Assembly (NCBI GenBank): GCA_031674855.1
Contig: CP125275.1
Span: 496,001 to 560,000 of the forward strand
Length of the DNA: 64,000 bases
Direction of reading: 5' to 3'
From: CGIF01 sp031674855
GTDB taxonomy: Bacteria; Bacillota_I; Bacilli_A; Mycoplasmatales; CGIF01
Each line of letters opens with the position of its first letter. The stretch's first letter is position 1. The position numbers and the translations under genes were made by a program. Below, in pieces: positions 1 through 10,166 of this stretch. The notes under the pieces were generated by a model. That model saw only the letters and a list, made by a program, of their open reading frames with translations. It made no database searches and was not told the origin of the DNA.

Positions 1-9
1 TATTAATAT

Positions 10-639
10 ATGCTTAAGACAATTGGTATACTAGGTAAGAAGCAAGAAATGACTCAATTGCCAGAAAAGGGAAATGGAAGATTAAGTCCTGTTACTGCAA
101 TATGAGTAGGAGGAAATGTAGTATCACAAGTAAAAACAGAAGAGAAAGAAGGATACAATGCTTGCCAAGTCGCTTTTAGCGATTGCAAAGAAAAAAGTCT
201 TAATAAACCTTTAGTAGGACATTTAAAAAAAGTTAATATTTCTTCAAAAAAATATTTACGAGAAATAAGAGATATGTCGGGATTAGAGATTGGCTCCCAA
301 GTAGATTTGTCTCTCTTTAAAGAAGGAGATGAAGTTAAAGTTACTGGCACTTCTAAAGGTAAAGGAACAGCCGGAGTAATTAAAAGATATGGTTTTAAAA
401 TCGGAAACAAGTCTCACGGTGGTGGCTATCCACATCGTCAAATTGGTTCAATGGGTGGTGGCCGTGGTACCAATCAAGGAGTTCCTAAAGGGAAAAAAAT
501 GCCTGGGAGAATGGGTCATGAAAGAGTTACTCAAAATGCAATAGTTGAGAAAATAGATTTGGAAAATCAAATTATCTTTATTCGGGGGGCAATTCCTGGA
601 CCAAAACAAGGATTAATCGTCTTAAGAAAATTCTTTTAA
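10..639 (+). CDS. rplC: Ribosomal protein L3
   Basis: L3 of the large subunit binds 23S rRNA and helps start 50S assembly. The ATG at 10 gives 209 residues, the usual bacterial length, opening with an L3-like LGKKQEMTQ. The hallmark loop KSHGGGYPHRQIGSMG and the PGRMGHERVT segment are present. One in-frame TGA (codon 103-105) falls at a Trp position, the first sign of code 4. The next gene, rpmA, starts 10 bases after the stop, so the two are probably co-transcribed. That is unusual: L3 normally sits in the S10 operon just before rplD. Confidence 0.96.
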
Positions 640-649
640 TTATTAAAAT

Positions 650-961
650 ATGTCAATATTTCAATTAGATTTACAATTTTTTGCTCAAAAAAAAGGAGGG
701 GGAACTGCTTCGACCAACTGTAACCATGATTCAATTTCTAAACGTTTAGGAGTTAAGAAATTTGGAGAACAATATGTAAAAGAGGGAGAAATTATTGTTC
801 GTCAACGCGGCAGTAAATTCTTATTAGGTGATCGAGTTTATTTTGGTGGTGATTACACTATTCATGCCAAAGGAGAAGGAAAAGTAAAATTTTTTAAAGC
901 AAAACGTAAAGGAAAGTTACGAACATTTGTTTCTATTCTACCGATCACTAAATCAGAGTAG
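650..961 (+). CDS. rpmA: Ribosomal protein L27
   Basis: L27 lies at the peptidyl transferase centre of the 50S subunit. The protein has 103 residues and keeps the family core (SKRLGVKKFGEQYVKEGEII, then RQRGSKF). It starts with MSIFQLDLQFFAQKKGGGT, which matches the Firmicutes/mycoplasma N-terminal extension that the Prp protease removes after the LQFFA motif to expose the functional tail. That processing is known for Staphylococcus L27 and is inferred here. The usual neighbours rplU and prp are absent. A hairpin follows the gene. Confidence 0.95.
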   Translation: MSIFQLDLQFFAQKKGGGTASTNCNHDSISKRLGVKKFGEQYVKEGEIIVRQRGSKFLLGDRVYFGGDYTIHAKGEGKVKFFKAKRKGKLRTFVSILPITKSE

Positions 962-1006
962 TAATAATTTATCTTTATAATTATCAAAATAACCCAATTA
1001 TAAGGA

Positions 1007-1039
1007 TTAGTTTTTATTCATTGTTTCGCTAAAAACTAA
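1007..1039. terminator. Hairpin between rpmA and nusB
   Basis: A perfect 9-bp inverted repeat (TTAGTTTTT at 1007-1015, AAAAACTAA at 1031-1039) encloses a 15-base loop. It lies 45 bases after the rpmA stop and 25 bases before nusB. No T-run follows on the plus strand, so it may attenuate or mark an RNA end rather than act as a classic terminator. Confidence 0.35.
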
Positions 1040-1063
1040 CAATAAACTATAGTTGAATTAAAT

Positions 1064-1435
1064 ATGTTTCGTTTCGATAAAAGAAAAATTTTTCTTCTTT
1101 ATTACTATTACTTAATCAATTCTATTCCTAACGATTCCGAGGAGAACGAAATTGAAAAAGGTAGGTTTGTTTGGCTTGACAAATGTTTAAAAAAAGAAGA
1201 ATTATTAAAAGAAAAAATTAATAGTAAATTAAAAACTGGTTGAGAATTCTCACAACTACCTCCTTTAGAAAGATCAATATTAATTTATTCTGTTTACGAG
1301 TTGATTTTTGGGAAAAATAAAGATTTAGAAAAAATGATAATTGATCAAACTATCAACTTTAGCAAAGTTTACTTAGATAAAGAAAAGTTTAAGTATATTA
1401 ATAAGTTATTAGACTTAACAATTAAGGAAAAATAG
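1064..1435 (+). CDS. nusB: Transcription antitermination factor NusB
   Basis: NusB pairs with S10 (NusE) in antitermination complexes that keep rRNA transcription going. The 123-residue protein matches the C-terminal NusB pattern: LPPLERSILIYSVYELIFG, then IIDQTINFSKVYLDKEKFKY and a final NKLLD. These fit the R-x-[IL]-L-x-x-x-x-[FY]-E-[IL] and I-[ND]-x-x-[IV]-x-[IFL]-[AS]-K blocks of the family. An in-frame TGA before EFSQLPP reads as Trp. It is somewhat shorter than typical NusB (about 130-140 residues). Confidence 0.85.
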
Positions 1436-1443
1436 TTTCCTTT

Positions 1444-1750
1444 CTAAAAAATAATCTTTTCTTTAAGGAAAATTTGATAGAAATTGTTCCATCGAAATAA
1501 ATTCCGTATTTTAGCATCAACTATTCTTAAAGCAGGTATTAATTGATGATTAATAGTTTATTTCATGTTTTTGATTATGTGTTTTTTTACCTCTGCAATT
1601 AAAAGGAATTTTTTATTTTTTTTAATTGCTAAATCAACTCGTAAACTATTATACCTTTATGACCAATCCTATTGAGTATTCAATAACAAATTGCAAATAT
1701 TTAATCAATTTAATCCTTTGATATTCTTCCCCCTATAATTACCATTAACA
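1444..1750 (-). pseudogene. Remnant of type I restriction (HsdR N-terminal-like) protein
   Basis: On the minus strand two frames and one TAA join into an HsdR_N-like reading. It gives KEQRIKLIKYLQFVIEYSI, then a frame change to RVDLAIKKNKKFLLIAEVKK, a stop, and in the same frame NHQLIPALRIVDAKIRNLF. The R-x-D-x-x-I and [IA]-E-V-K blocks are the nuclease core motif of type I/III restriction subunits, and the QL-x-x-A segment follows at the usual distance. No intact start is seen. The call rests on motif order only. Confidence 0.4.
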
Positions 1751-1922
1751 TCGCGTTTTTTTGATTTCAAGAGAACACGAATAGGACAAAATAAAAAATT
1801 TTTATTACTTAGTTTATTCCTATCGTTTTTTGTTCTTTAAGCTAGAAAAAATAAATTAATCAAAAAAGATATGAAAAGGAGCGAAATAAGTGTAAACCGT
1901 AAATTAAAACCAATAGATAATG

Positions 1923-2213
1923 ATGGATATCTTATTAAAAAAATGAACAAATTGTTTTCAATGTGGCAAAATCTTTTGTTTAACTTTCTCTTTTAGTCAA
2001 CAAAATTACTCACATAAACACTTTTAGAACTACTGAACTGAAAGTGAAGATAAAGATAAATATATTGATAATTCTTGTTTACTTTCACTCTACACCGAAA
2101 GAAGAAAAGAGTTTTTGGAGCTGGTTAAAGAACCTCAAAAGCGAAATAATTTTAGATCACTAATTAGTTATCAATTGAATTTTTTTTTAATTTTTTCATT
2201 AAAAAACCAATAA
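1923..2213 (+). pseudogene. Decayed copy of small zinc-ribbon protein
   Basis: Reading from ATG 1923 in code 4 gives a Cys-x2-Cys knuckle (NCFQCGKIF), an in-frame TAG at 2025-2027, then NYWTESEDKDKYIDNSCLL and ERRKEFLELVKEPQKRNNF in the same frame. These align with the intact zinc-ribbon gene at 59311-59622 (SYWTDEKGWENYKLVCRTC, then ERTLFIKLVSPKKKRIFYN). It is therefore a second, broken copy. Its last bases overlap the 3' end of the opposing coiled-coil gene. Confidence 0.6.
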
Positions 2214-2691
2214 TTACCAAACTAATTGCTAAAGAAGAGACCAAAATAGTTCTTTCTATCTTTCGTTCATTTATTAAATTGTTGTTATTTTGTTGTACTT
2301 GGGATAATTTCTGTTTAATTTGCAGATAGTCAACATGAGCTTCTTTTTCAACAGTTAATTTCTGATTCAAATCTTTAATAATGTCGTTAGATTTAGCTAA
2401 CTCATCTCTTAGATTTTCAATTGGTTTTTTATCCAATAACACTTTAAGAATTTCAATTACTTGTTCTAAACTTTTATTTTCAGAAATTCCTAATCCTAGT
2501 TCGTTAATTAATCTCTTAGTAATACTTTCGTTAGCTTCGGTTAAAACTTGTTTCTCACTTCTTAAATCAGCTAGAGCAGTTAGGGTAATATTAGGTCGGG
2601 CATCTCGTTGAGCAATAGCTTGGTCTCTTTCCTGAGTTAAAGCCTGATTAGCTTCTACCTCTCCTTCTGCTATTTTGTCAAGAGTTTTCAT
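2164..2691 (-). CDS. Tail-anchored coiled-coil protein
   Basis: I do not recognise a family. The 175-residue product is mostly heptad-like coiled coil and ends in one hydrophobic helix (TILVSSLAISLVIIGFLM) followed by KKLKK, the layout of a C-terminally anchored membrane protein. It contains ARPNITLTALADL, which resembles SRPDITVKKW and CPNISYSEW in the gene at 4243-5670. The frame stays open and coding-like upstream to about 2866. An ATG at 2876-2878 lies one base out of frame across an A-rich stretch, so the true 5' end is probably there, behind a frameshift. Confidence 0.6.
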   Translation of the reverse strand: MKTLDKIAEGEVEANQALTQERDQAIAQRDARPNITLTALADLRSEKQVLTEANESITKRLINELGLGISENKSLEQVIEILKVLLDKKPIENLRDELAKSNDIIKDLNQKLTVEKEAHVDYLQIKQKLSQVQQNNNNLINERKIERTILVSSLAISLVIIGFLMKKLKKNSIDN

Positions 2692-2904
2692 AAGTAAATC
2701 ATCCGAAAGCTTTCATTGTTTTAATCTGTCTGCTGCATAATCTTTTTGGGATTTTAAATATTTGAGTAAATCATTAATAATTTCTTCTGCTTCTTCAATA
2801 TCTACTGGTTCAAAATTTTCTTCATCACCAACTAATAAAATTAATTCTTTCTCATTTTTATTTTCTTTTTATATTCATATTATTTATATTTACAGCTTTC
2901 TAAA

Positions 2905-3906
2905 TTAGAATTTTTCTAGTTTCGGTAAAAATTTTTTAGCCTCTTCGATTTTATTTTCAAACAACCTTTCCTTAAACTGATATTTAAGTTTCTTTTCCGA
3001 AGTCAAATTAGTTTGCAATAATTTTTTTTGATATTTTTTAGCCTTTTTTTGTAAGACTAAAAGATGGGAATTAACAAGTTTTTTAGCTTCTGTTAAATTT
3101 TCCTTAGGCAAAGCTTTTTTCTCTAAATCTTTTATTTGCTTTTTTACACTACTTAACATAAAAGAAAAATCGCTTGATTTTTTTCTCCAAGTTTCTACCT
3201 GTTCTTCAAATTCAACCTTCTGTTTTCCATATTTTTCTCTCTCTTCCTCCATTTTTGACAATTTTTTCTTAGCTATTTTTAGTTGTTTTTTAAGCGACTG
3301 ATAATCATCATAAGATATATCGTTAATTTCCTTAATCTTTGCTTTACTATCCGGCGTTAAATTATTGGAATTAGTGAGTCATGAATCAGATAAATCATTA
3401 ACTCTTTCTCCATTTAAATCTTGGTTTTGTTGTCCAAAATATTCTTCTTGTCTTTCAGGAGAACTGAGACAGGCTGGACTAGCAGTAAGAGAGGAAGAAA
3501 AAATCCCTTCTGTGAGTATAGAAATTCTTTGGTTTTTTTCATCGTTCTTTTTTCTTAAAGAATGAGAGCGACTGCTGGCTCTGCTTATACTACTAAGAGT
3601 AGAACTAGACATCTTATCTTTTAACTCGGTAATAGAAGAAGATCTGCTCATTATTTTTTTAGAAAATTCACCTAACTTTTCTAATTCTTCACTAAGTCAA
3701 AAAGGTTTTTCTTCTGTTGGTGATAAAATTATTCCTTTAGATTCCAAATTTTTGTTAATTATATCTATGGTTTGAAGTGCTTCTTCTAAGTCCGTTTTTG
3801 TAGCTAAACAGATTTCATTCAACTCACTTATTTGCACTTCTCTATTTTTCTTAATTTCTTCAATTTGTTCAAACAATTCGACTGTTATTATTTCTAATTG
3901 CAACAC
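2905..3906 (-). CDS. Coiled-coil protein, C-terminal part of a broken gene
   Basis: There is no recognised domain. The 333 residues from the GTG at 3906 are coiled coil, then a Ser-rich segment (MSSSTLSSISRASSRSHSL), then Lys/Glu-rich coiled coil to the stop. The frame is open upstream to about 4026 with coding-like sequence. It abuts the neighbouring ORF at 4005-4322, where a frame change at an A7 run (near 4015) would join them. The likely original gene spans 2905-5670, about 900 residues. Trp is encoded by TGA. Confidence 0.6.
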
Positions 3907-4004
3907 CTTTTTTTGTGCTAAAGCCGCCCTTACTCTTTCTCATTTTAATTCTTCGGTTAAAGTTTTATTTTTTTCCTTAATAATTTTGATAATTTCTTCA
4001 CTTT

Positions 4005-4322
4005 CTAAACACTGATCTTTTTTTCCTTCTTCAAAAATTCTTCTTTTTCTTCCACCAACAAATTGATTTCAGTATTTGACTTATCAATAATCCTTCTTTC
4101 TCTATTGCTTTTCGCTTCTAAACCCTTAACTTGCTCTTCCGCTGATTCAAGCTTTTCTCTCATTCCCTCATTGTCTTTTCAAAGAAGTTGATTAAAATCA
4201 GCCTCAGAAGAAGGTCTGCGAGAAGAATAACGAGATGAAGAACTAAAATAACCCTCTTCTAAAGTTGAAAATGAAGGTTTGTCTGCTTCAACTCCAATCT
4301 TCAAACTTTTTTTCTCATTCAT
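4005..4322 (-). CDS. Coiled-coil protein, middle part of a broken gene
   Basis: ATG 4322 opens a 105-residue ORF: a Ser/Arg-rich stretch (SSSSRYSSRRPSS) and then coiled coil ending in a Lys/Glu run. It overlaps the 3' end of the upstream ORF (4243-5670) in another frame by 80 bases. The upstream ORF's last 25 residues look non-coding, so the real reading probably moves into this frame near 4316. It stops at an A-rich tract, beyond which coding continues in the third segment (2905-3906). It could be a short separate gene, but a frame-broken gene is more likely. Confidence 0.5.
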
Positions 4323-5670
4323 AATTTTTGGAGAATCGAGGCAAAACATCTTCTTCTTCTGCGTTATTCAATTCTTTTGAGTTTTCTACTGCCTTGTCAA
4401 TTAAGTCAAACTTACCATCTTTAAGAATTTCATTCACTTCAATTAATTTTTTAAGGAGTGAAATTAAAGTTAATGTTTCATCTTTTTTTGCTATAATTTC
4501 CTCTCTTTTTGAAAATTGATTAATTTTATTTTCATAATCGGTTTCTTCTATTTCAAAATTTACCAAATCATTTTCTTTCCCTATCTCGTTTTTAATTTCA
4601 TTAATCACTTCTAACTTTAATTGGTTTATTTGATGCATATTAAAATAATTTTCGCAAATTTTATTCCTTTCCTTCTCAAAATTATTCTTGTTTTGAACGC
4701 GCTCTTCTTCTTTAATATCAACACTATTTTGCTCATCTGCCGAAAACCAAAAAACTTCTTTAAGATTATTAACTTTCTTTTGAACAGACTCTCAATAGTT
4801 ATTAGTGATTTCAGAAAAGTTTTCTAAATTATTAGTAATAGTATTTTTTGCCTTTATCAAATCAGCTTGTGCATTCTCGACTAGATTGGTTATTTGCTTT
4901 TGAAACTCTTCTCATTTTTTAACAGTAATATCTGGTCTACTATCTCTTTCTTTTATGGTTCTTTGTAAGATAAAATTTAAAATAGAAACCTCTCTTTCTT
5001 TATTGTTTATCTTTTTATTGAGATTTTTAAATCTTTTTTCAAATGAAGAACTTTTACCTTCGGAATATTTTGCTCTTTTTTTCAATTCATCACTGGTTAT
5101 TTCTAGAATTTTTATTCATTCTCAAGATTTTTTGTAATCTTGTCTTAAATCATTTAAATCTTTTCTACTTTTATCAAGTTTATTTTTCAATTTGGCACTA
5201 TTATCTTTTTCTTTACTCAATTGAATGGTTAAAGCTAAAATTTTTTTTTGAATAGTTTCTCATTCTGAGTAAGAAATATTAGGACAGACATCGCTTTCTT
5301 TTTGTAAAATTTTTAACTTATTTGATAAATCGCCCCCCTCCTTATATTTTAAGTAATTAAATTCTTCTGAAAAAGAAGCGGAGGTAATATTCAATTCATT
5401 TCCCTCATAACCAGAACCTTTCCTTGATGTATTTTTAAAATCTCCTCTCTCGATAAGTTTTCTCGAATCGATTTGAATCGCATGCTGATTATCATCATTT
5501 AACTCTCTAATTTTTTGCTGAATCAGAGTACCTTTTGATTTTAGATTAAGGCTTGAATTATTTTCCAAGTTCTTCGCTATCAATTTATAATCTCTATATT
5601 TTTTTTTCTTATTTTTGTTTATAATTAAAATCGGAAGGAAGTTTTTTAAAAATTTTTCAATCATTGACAT
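4243..5670 (-). CDS. Long coiled-coil protein, N-terminal part
   Basis: The 475-residue ORF from ATG 5670 stays open only if six or more TGA codons are Trp. It has a short hydrophobic N-terminus (FLKNFLPILIINK) and then extended Lys/Glu/Asn-rich coiled coil. Two copies of a short motif stand out: CPNISYSEW and SRPDITVKKW, related to ARPNIT in the gene at 2164-2691. No catalytic motif is visible. The role is unknown; a structural or surface protein fits. The last residues before the TAG at 4243 are atypical, see the overlapping ORF at 4005-4322. Confidence 0.65.
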
Positions 5671-5764
5671 ACTATTAAATATAATTTAAATCATTTTAAT
5701 ATTACAAGCAAAGTAATTTTTGATAATTTTCTTAATTTAGATTAAATTATTAAAAAAAGAAAAT

Positions 5765-6160
5765 ATGACATGTCTTTTTTGCAAAATTACTCAAAAAGAA
5801 ATTGCTTCTCATATTGTTCTAGAAAATGAAAAAGCGATGGCAATTCTAGATACTAATCCTGTCAGCAATGGACACATATTGCTGATTACTAAAAATCATT
5901 TCACCAATATTTCTGAAATAAATGAAGAAGATTGAAATCAATTATTACCACTTTTAAAAAAAGTTATTGAAAAATTACAAAAAAACCTTCAACCTTCCGG
6001 TTTTAATATCATTAGTAATATGAATGAGATTGCTTATCAAACCATTTTTCATTTGCACATTCACATTATCCCCAAGTACGAAAATAACAAAGGGTTTATT
6101 TGAACTACTAACCCAAACTTGAAACATAATTTAAACTGAGTTGCTGAAAAATTAAAGTAA
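5765..6160 (+). CDS. HIT family nucleotide-binding protein
   Basis: HIT hydrolases cleave nucleoside phosphoramidates or dinucleotides. The 131-residue protein has the N-terminal CLFCKI, the NPVSNGHILLI strand and the histidine triad HLHIHIIPKY near residue 100; the middle histidine is the nucleophile in the family. Three in-frame TGA codons are read as Trp. It faces away from the coiled-coil locus and starts 94 bases from it. The next gene begins 17 bases downstream. The substrate is not deducible. Confidence 0.9.
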
Positions 6161-6177
6161 ATAAACAAAATTTTAAA

Positions 6178-8007
6178 ATGATTGATTTGCGCAACAAAAA
6201 TATCGAAAATAAAATGAAATTCGAAGAAGAAAGGGAAAAAGATGATAATTTTCCTCGGGAAAAAAGCCATTGAGAAAAATACCAAATTTATTATCTAGTT
6301 TTTGGATTCTTTTTCGCTATTTTAATTGTCTTAATCATCAACTCTATAAACAGTAATCAAATCGAAAAAATTAATGAACGACTAGATGGCAAAAAAAAAC
6401 ATAATTTTGAATCTCCTGAATCTAAAGAAGACGAATACTTATCCCGTTTAAAAAAAGAGCCTTTTCCTGAATATGTAAAAAAAAGAGTAAGAGATGAAAT
6501 TGGAAAGATTAGAAATAATTTTTTAGGTGGTCATAGTAAAGAAATTAGAGAGGAATGAGTTGACCAAGTAATGGATTTTCCTTGACATCAAACTAAAACT
6601 GATAACAAAAATATCGTCGAAATTGAAAAGACCTTAAATAAAAATCATTTTGGCATGGAAAAAGTCAAGCGGTCAATTATCATTTATTTAGCAGCTAAAA
6701 ATCAAGCTAAGAAAAATCTTGGTAAGGTACTTTGTTTGGTGGGAGCGCCAGGTATCGGCAAGACTTCCATCGCCCATTCTATCGCTGAGTCTTTAGGTAA
6801 ATCGTTTGAAAAAATTTCCTTGGGTGGTGTGCATAATGAATCAGAAATTCGCGGTCATCGTTGCACTTATATTGGTGCTAAACCCGGCGTTGTTGTTCAA
6901 GCCTTTCAACGAGCTAAAGTCAAAAATCCGGTGATTGTTTTGGATGAAATTGATAAGATGGGTGAAAGTACTCATAACGGTAATCCAGCAGCGGCTTTTT
7001 TAGAAATACTTGACCCCGAACAAAATGATAATTTCCGCGACCATTTCATCGAATTACCAATTGATTTATCGCAAGCAATGTTCATATGTACCGCTAACCA
7101 AATCGGAAATATTTCTGGACCCTTGCGGGATCGTATGGAAATAATCGAAATTCCTTCTTATACCGAAAACGAGAAAAAAATAATTGCAAAAAGTTTTATA
7201 ATTCCTAAATTATTGAAGAAGTATAATCTTACTAAAAGTAAATTAACTTTTGAAGATGAAGCTATTCAGAAAATAATTACTGATTATACTTGGGAAGCTG
7301 GTGTTCGTAAATTAGAAAATATCATAGAAAGTATCGTGTCAGAATTTACTATTGAATTTGCAAAAAATGAGTTAAAATCCGAGAATATTACGGTGGCAAA
7401 AGTTCAGGAATATTTAGGCAATTCCACAGCTTCGGATTTAACCTTTAAAGCTGATTATAATTCGGCCGGAGTAGTAAATGGTTTAGTTGCTTATGGTCAA
7501 GAAATAGCAGCAGGTGATATTTTGCCAATTGAAGTAATTGTTTTTCCTGGTGAAGGAAAAATTACTATCACTGGTAATTTAAAAGAAACTGCGGAAGAAT
7601 CAGTTAAAGTAGCACTTTCTTATGTCAGAAACAATTTGACAAAATTTGGCATTACCGAAGACATTAAATTTACTGAAAAAAATCTTCATATCCACATTCC
7701 TAAGGGTGGAATACCGAAAGATGGTTCCAGTGCCGGCACCGCTTTAACTACAGCTATAATTTCGGCTTTAACTGGAAAGGTAATTGGCGGACATGTCGGA
7801 ATGACCGGCGAAATTACTTTGTGTGGACAAGTTTCTATCATTGGTGGTTTGCGGGAAAAACTAACTGCGGCTCACCGAAGAGGTCTGAAAACTATTTTTA
7901 TTCCCAAAGATAATGAAAAAGATTTAGCTGATGTTCCTGCCGAAGTGAAAGAAATGGAAATAATCGCAGTAAAAGATTACTGAGAGATCTGAGACAAAAT
8001 AAAATAA
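6178..8007 (+). CDS. Membrane-anchored Lon-type ATP-dependent protease
   Basis: This 609-residue protein has the Lon AAA+ module (Walker A GAPGIGKTS near 189, Walker B VIVLDEIDK) and the Lon protease domain with the Ser-Lys dyad in DGSSAGT (Ser about 518) and GGLREK (Lys about 561). The family's usual DGPSAG is DGSSAG here. It lacks the N-terminal substrate domain. Instead a charged leader precedes one transmembrane helix (about 37-54). The linker SRLKKEPFPEYV matches the full-length Lon at 41247-43634, so this looks like a paralogue retargeted to the membrane. The stop overlaps the proS start by one base. An earlier start than ATG 6178 is not seen. Confidence 0.9.
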
Positions 8008-9551
8008 TGAAAAAAGAAGACAAATACAATAAATTACTAATCGAAGGAGGATTGTTTTTTCACGGTCCCAGTAAAGGTAGTTTTATTTTACCTGCTAACG
8101 GCTATGCTCTGTGAAAAAATATTCAAAACATTTTAGATAAAAAGTTTGCGGCTCGCGGAGTACAAAATGTACTTTTGCCAGCACTTATCCCATTTAATTT
8201 ACTCGAAAGAGAAAAAAAACATATCGAAGGATTTAGTCCCGAATGTTTTTACATTGAAAAGACTGGTGAAAAAAAACTAGAAATTCCACTAATTTTACGC
8301 CCTACCAGCGAAGTTTTATTTTACGAATGATATCAAAAGACTCTTCATACCTACCGACAATTACCTTTTTTATATAATCAGTGATGTTCGGTTTTTCGTG
8401 GAGAAAAAAACACCACTCCTTTTTTTCGTAATACTGAATTTCTTTGACAAGAAGGGCATACTATTCATAGCAGTTCTGAAGAAGCTAAACAATTTGCTTT
8501 AAACATTCTTTCCGACTACCAAAACTATGTTGAAAAAAATCTTTGTTTGGGAGCGATAGTCGGCAAGAAAACCGAAGGCGAAAAGTTCGCTGGCGCTTTA
8601 GAAACTTATACCGTAGAATGTTTGCTGCCAGATGGTCAATGTTTGCAAGTTGCCACTAGCCATTATTTCGGTGACAATTTTTGTCGTCTAATTGAAGTTA
8701 AATTTCAGAATAAAAATAACCAAATTGAACATCCTTTTTCTACTTCTTGAGGAACTTCCACGCGAGCAATCGGGGCAGTAGCCAAGTCTCACTTTGATGA
8801 ATGAGGATTAATTTTACCTTTCGATGTCGCCCCTGTTCAAATTGCTTTTATCCTTGTTAATGAAAAAGAAGAGTTGGTAAAGTATTACCAAGAAATTATT
8901 GACTTGTTAAAACCAGTTTATCGCTGTCAACTATATAATAAAAGCAATCAAATAAATTTAAATGTTATTCAGGCTGATAAGGAGGGTTGTCCCTTCAAAG
9001 TGATTTTGGGAATAAATGAACTAAAAAATGAAGAAATTACTTTAATAAGAAGAGATAATATTGAAAGAAAAATTACTATTAATTTAAAAGAGAATGAAAT
9101 TGAGAAAAATTATCTTTCTGCTTTCGAAAAATACGTAAAAGAATTGGGTCAAATTGATGACAATCTAGGAATTAAAAAAGAAATATTTAGAGAAAATATA
9201 GTTAATTCTCATAAAAAAGGTGCAAGATCAGGAAGGCTTTTTTCAGTAATTGAAAAAGAAAGGAAAGAATTTATGGAGTATCTTTATCAAAAAAACGCTG
9301 ATTATCTAAATAATCACATTTATTTAGTAAATAATTTAAAAGAGTTAGAAAAAAAAATAAACAACCAAGAAAAAGGACTTTTTTTAATTCCTTTTTGCAA
9401 CGAATTATCTTGCGAAAAAAAAATAAAGGAGAAAATGACTTCTTACAGCATTAGATGCATTAATTTAGAAAAGAAAACAATTGAGTCTGATTTATGCATT
9501 TTCTGTCAATCTAAAGCTAAAAATATTGTTTATCTAGGCAGGTCTTATTAA
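8007..9551 (+). CDS. proS: Prolyl-tRNA synthetase (eukaryote/archaea-like short form)
   Basis: ProRS charges tRNA-Pro. The 514-residue protein has class II motif 2 (QWCSVFRGEKNTTPFFRNTE, with FLWQEGH after it) and motif 3 (GTSTRAIGAVA). It lacks the bacterial editing insertion between motifs 2 and 3. It carries a C-terminal extension ending CIFCQSKAKNIVYLGRSY with Cys residues (CNELSCEKK earlier) typical of the archaeal/eukaryotic-type zinc domain; this form is also known from mycoplasmas. It is translationally coupled to the upstream Lon (TAATG overlap). Many Trp codons are TGA. Confidence 0.93.
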
Positions 9552-9863
9552 TTTAATTCTAAAAATCAATTAACTAGTAAAAAATTTTATTATATAATAA
9601 AAAATTCTGAAAAACGAAACTAGTTATGGCTCTTGAAAAAAAATATAAATAAAACGGAAATGAGAATTTGAATAGATTGGGTTTTGTTAATAGAAAATTT
9701 ATTATTCTTTATAGATAGTTTTGAAGGAGGAAAAAATCGAAATACGAATCACTTTTAATTTTATTAAATGTGATGTCCCTTGATAAAGAAATTGAGATTC
9801 ATGTTCAAGAATTTCTCTTTATTTCTTTGATTAGTAAGTAAATTAAGTAAAGGTGATGGTTGT
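9552..9863. other. Non-coding stretch after proS
   Basis: AT-rich, with stops in all frames. I see no RNA gene, no clear terminator hairpin and no recognisable remnant. Confidence 0.5.
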
Positions 9864-10160
9864 TTAATCACTTAACTTTGATTTTATTTCTACTTTTGTT
9901 TCTAAAAGTTTTTGTGCTAATAATTCCCTAGCCGAGTTTACTTTGTCTCAATCGATTTTATTGATTGTCACCTCATTTTCTTCATCACTAACTCGATTTA
10001 TAACTTGCGCTTAATATGTTAGATTAGCAATGGCAATAATACCGGAAACTACTTCTCCATAAAAACTATTCGCATCAAGCTTTTATGTCAAGTGGTTTTA
10101 TTGACCTTATGAGCTTTTTTTAATCTTTTAACTTCTTGTTCTAATTGTTGCTTGGTTCAT
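9864..10160 (-). pseudogene. Decayed gene of unknown function
   Basis: On the minus strand, coding-like sequence runs across frame changes and stops: QLEQEVKRLKKAHKVNKTTW, then LDANSFYGEVVSGIIAIANL, a TAA, and NRVSDEENEVTINKIDWDKV followed by NSARELLAQKLLETKVEIKS to a stop at 9864. Composition is that of real coding sequence, but no family is recognised. It follows the ribbon-helix-helix gene closely on the same strand, so it may have been its operon partner. Confidence 0.45.
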
Positions 10161-10166
10161 AAAAAT

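Noticed and set aside
54..410. 118-residue minus-strand ORF opposite rplC
   Set aside because: It lies wholly antisense to L3, a certain gene, and has no recognisable features.
6061..6285. Minus-strand hydrophobic ORF opposite the HIT/Lon junction
   Set aside because: It is the antisense of HIT and Lon coding sequence and has no start context or family.
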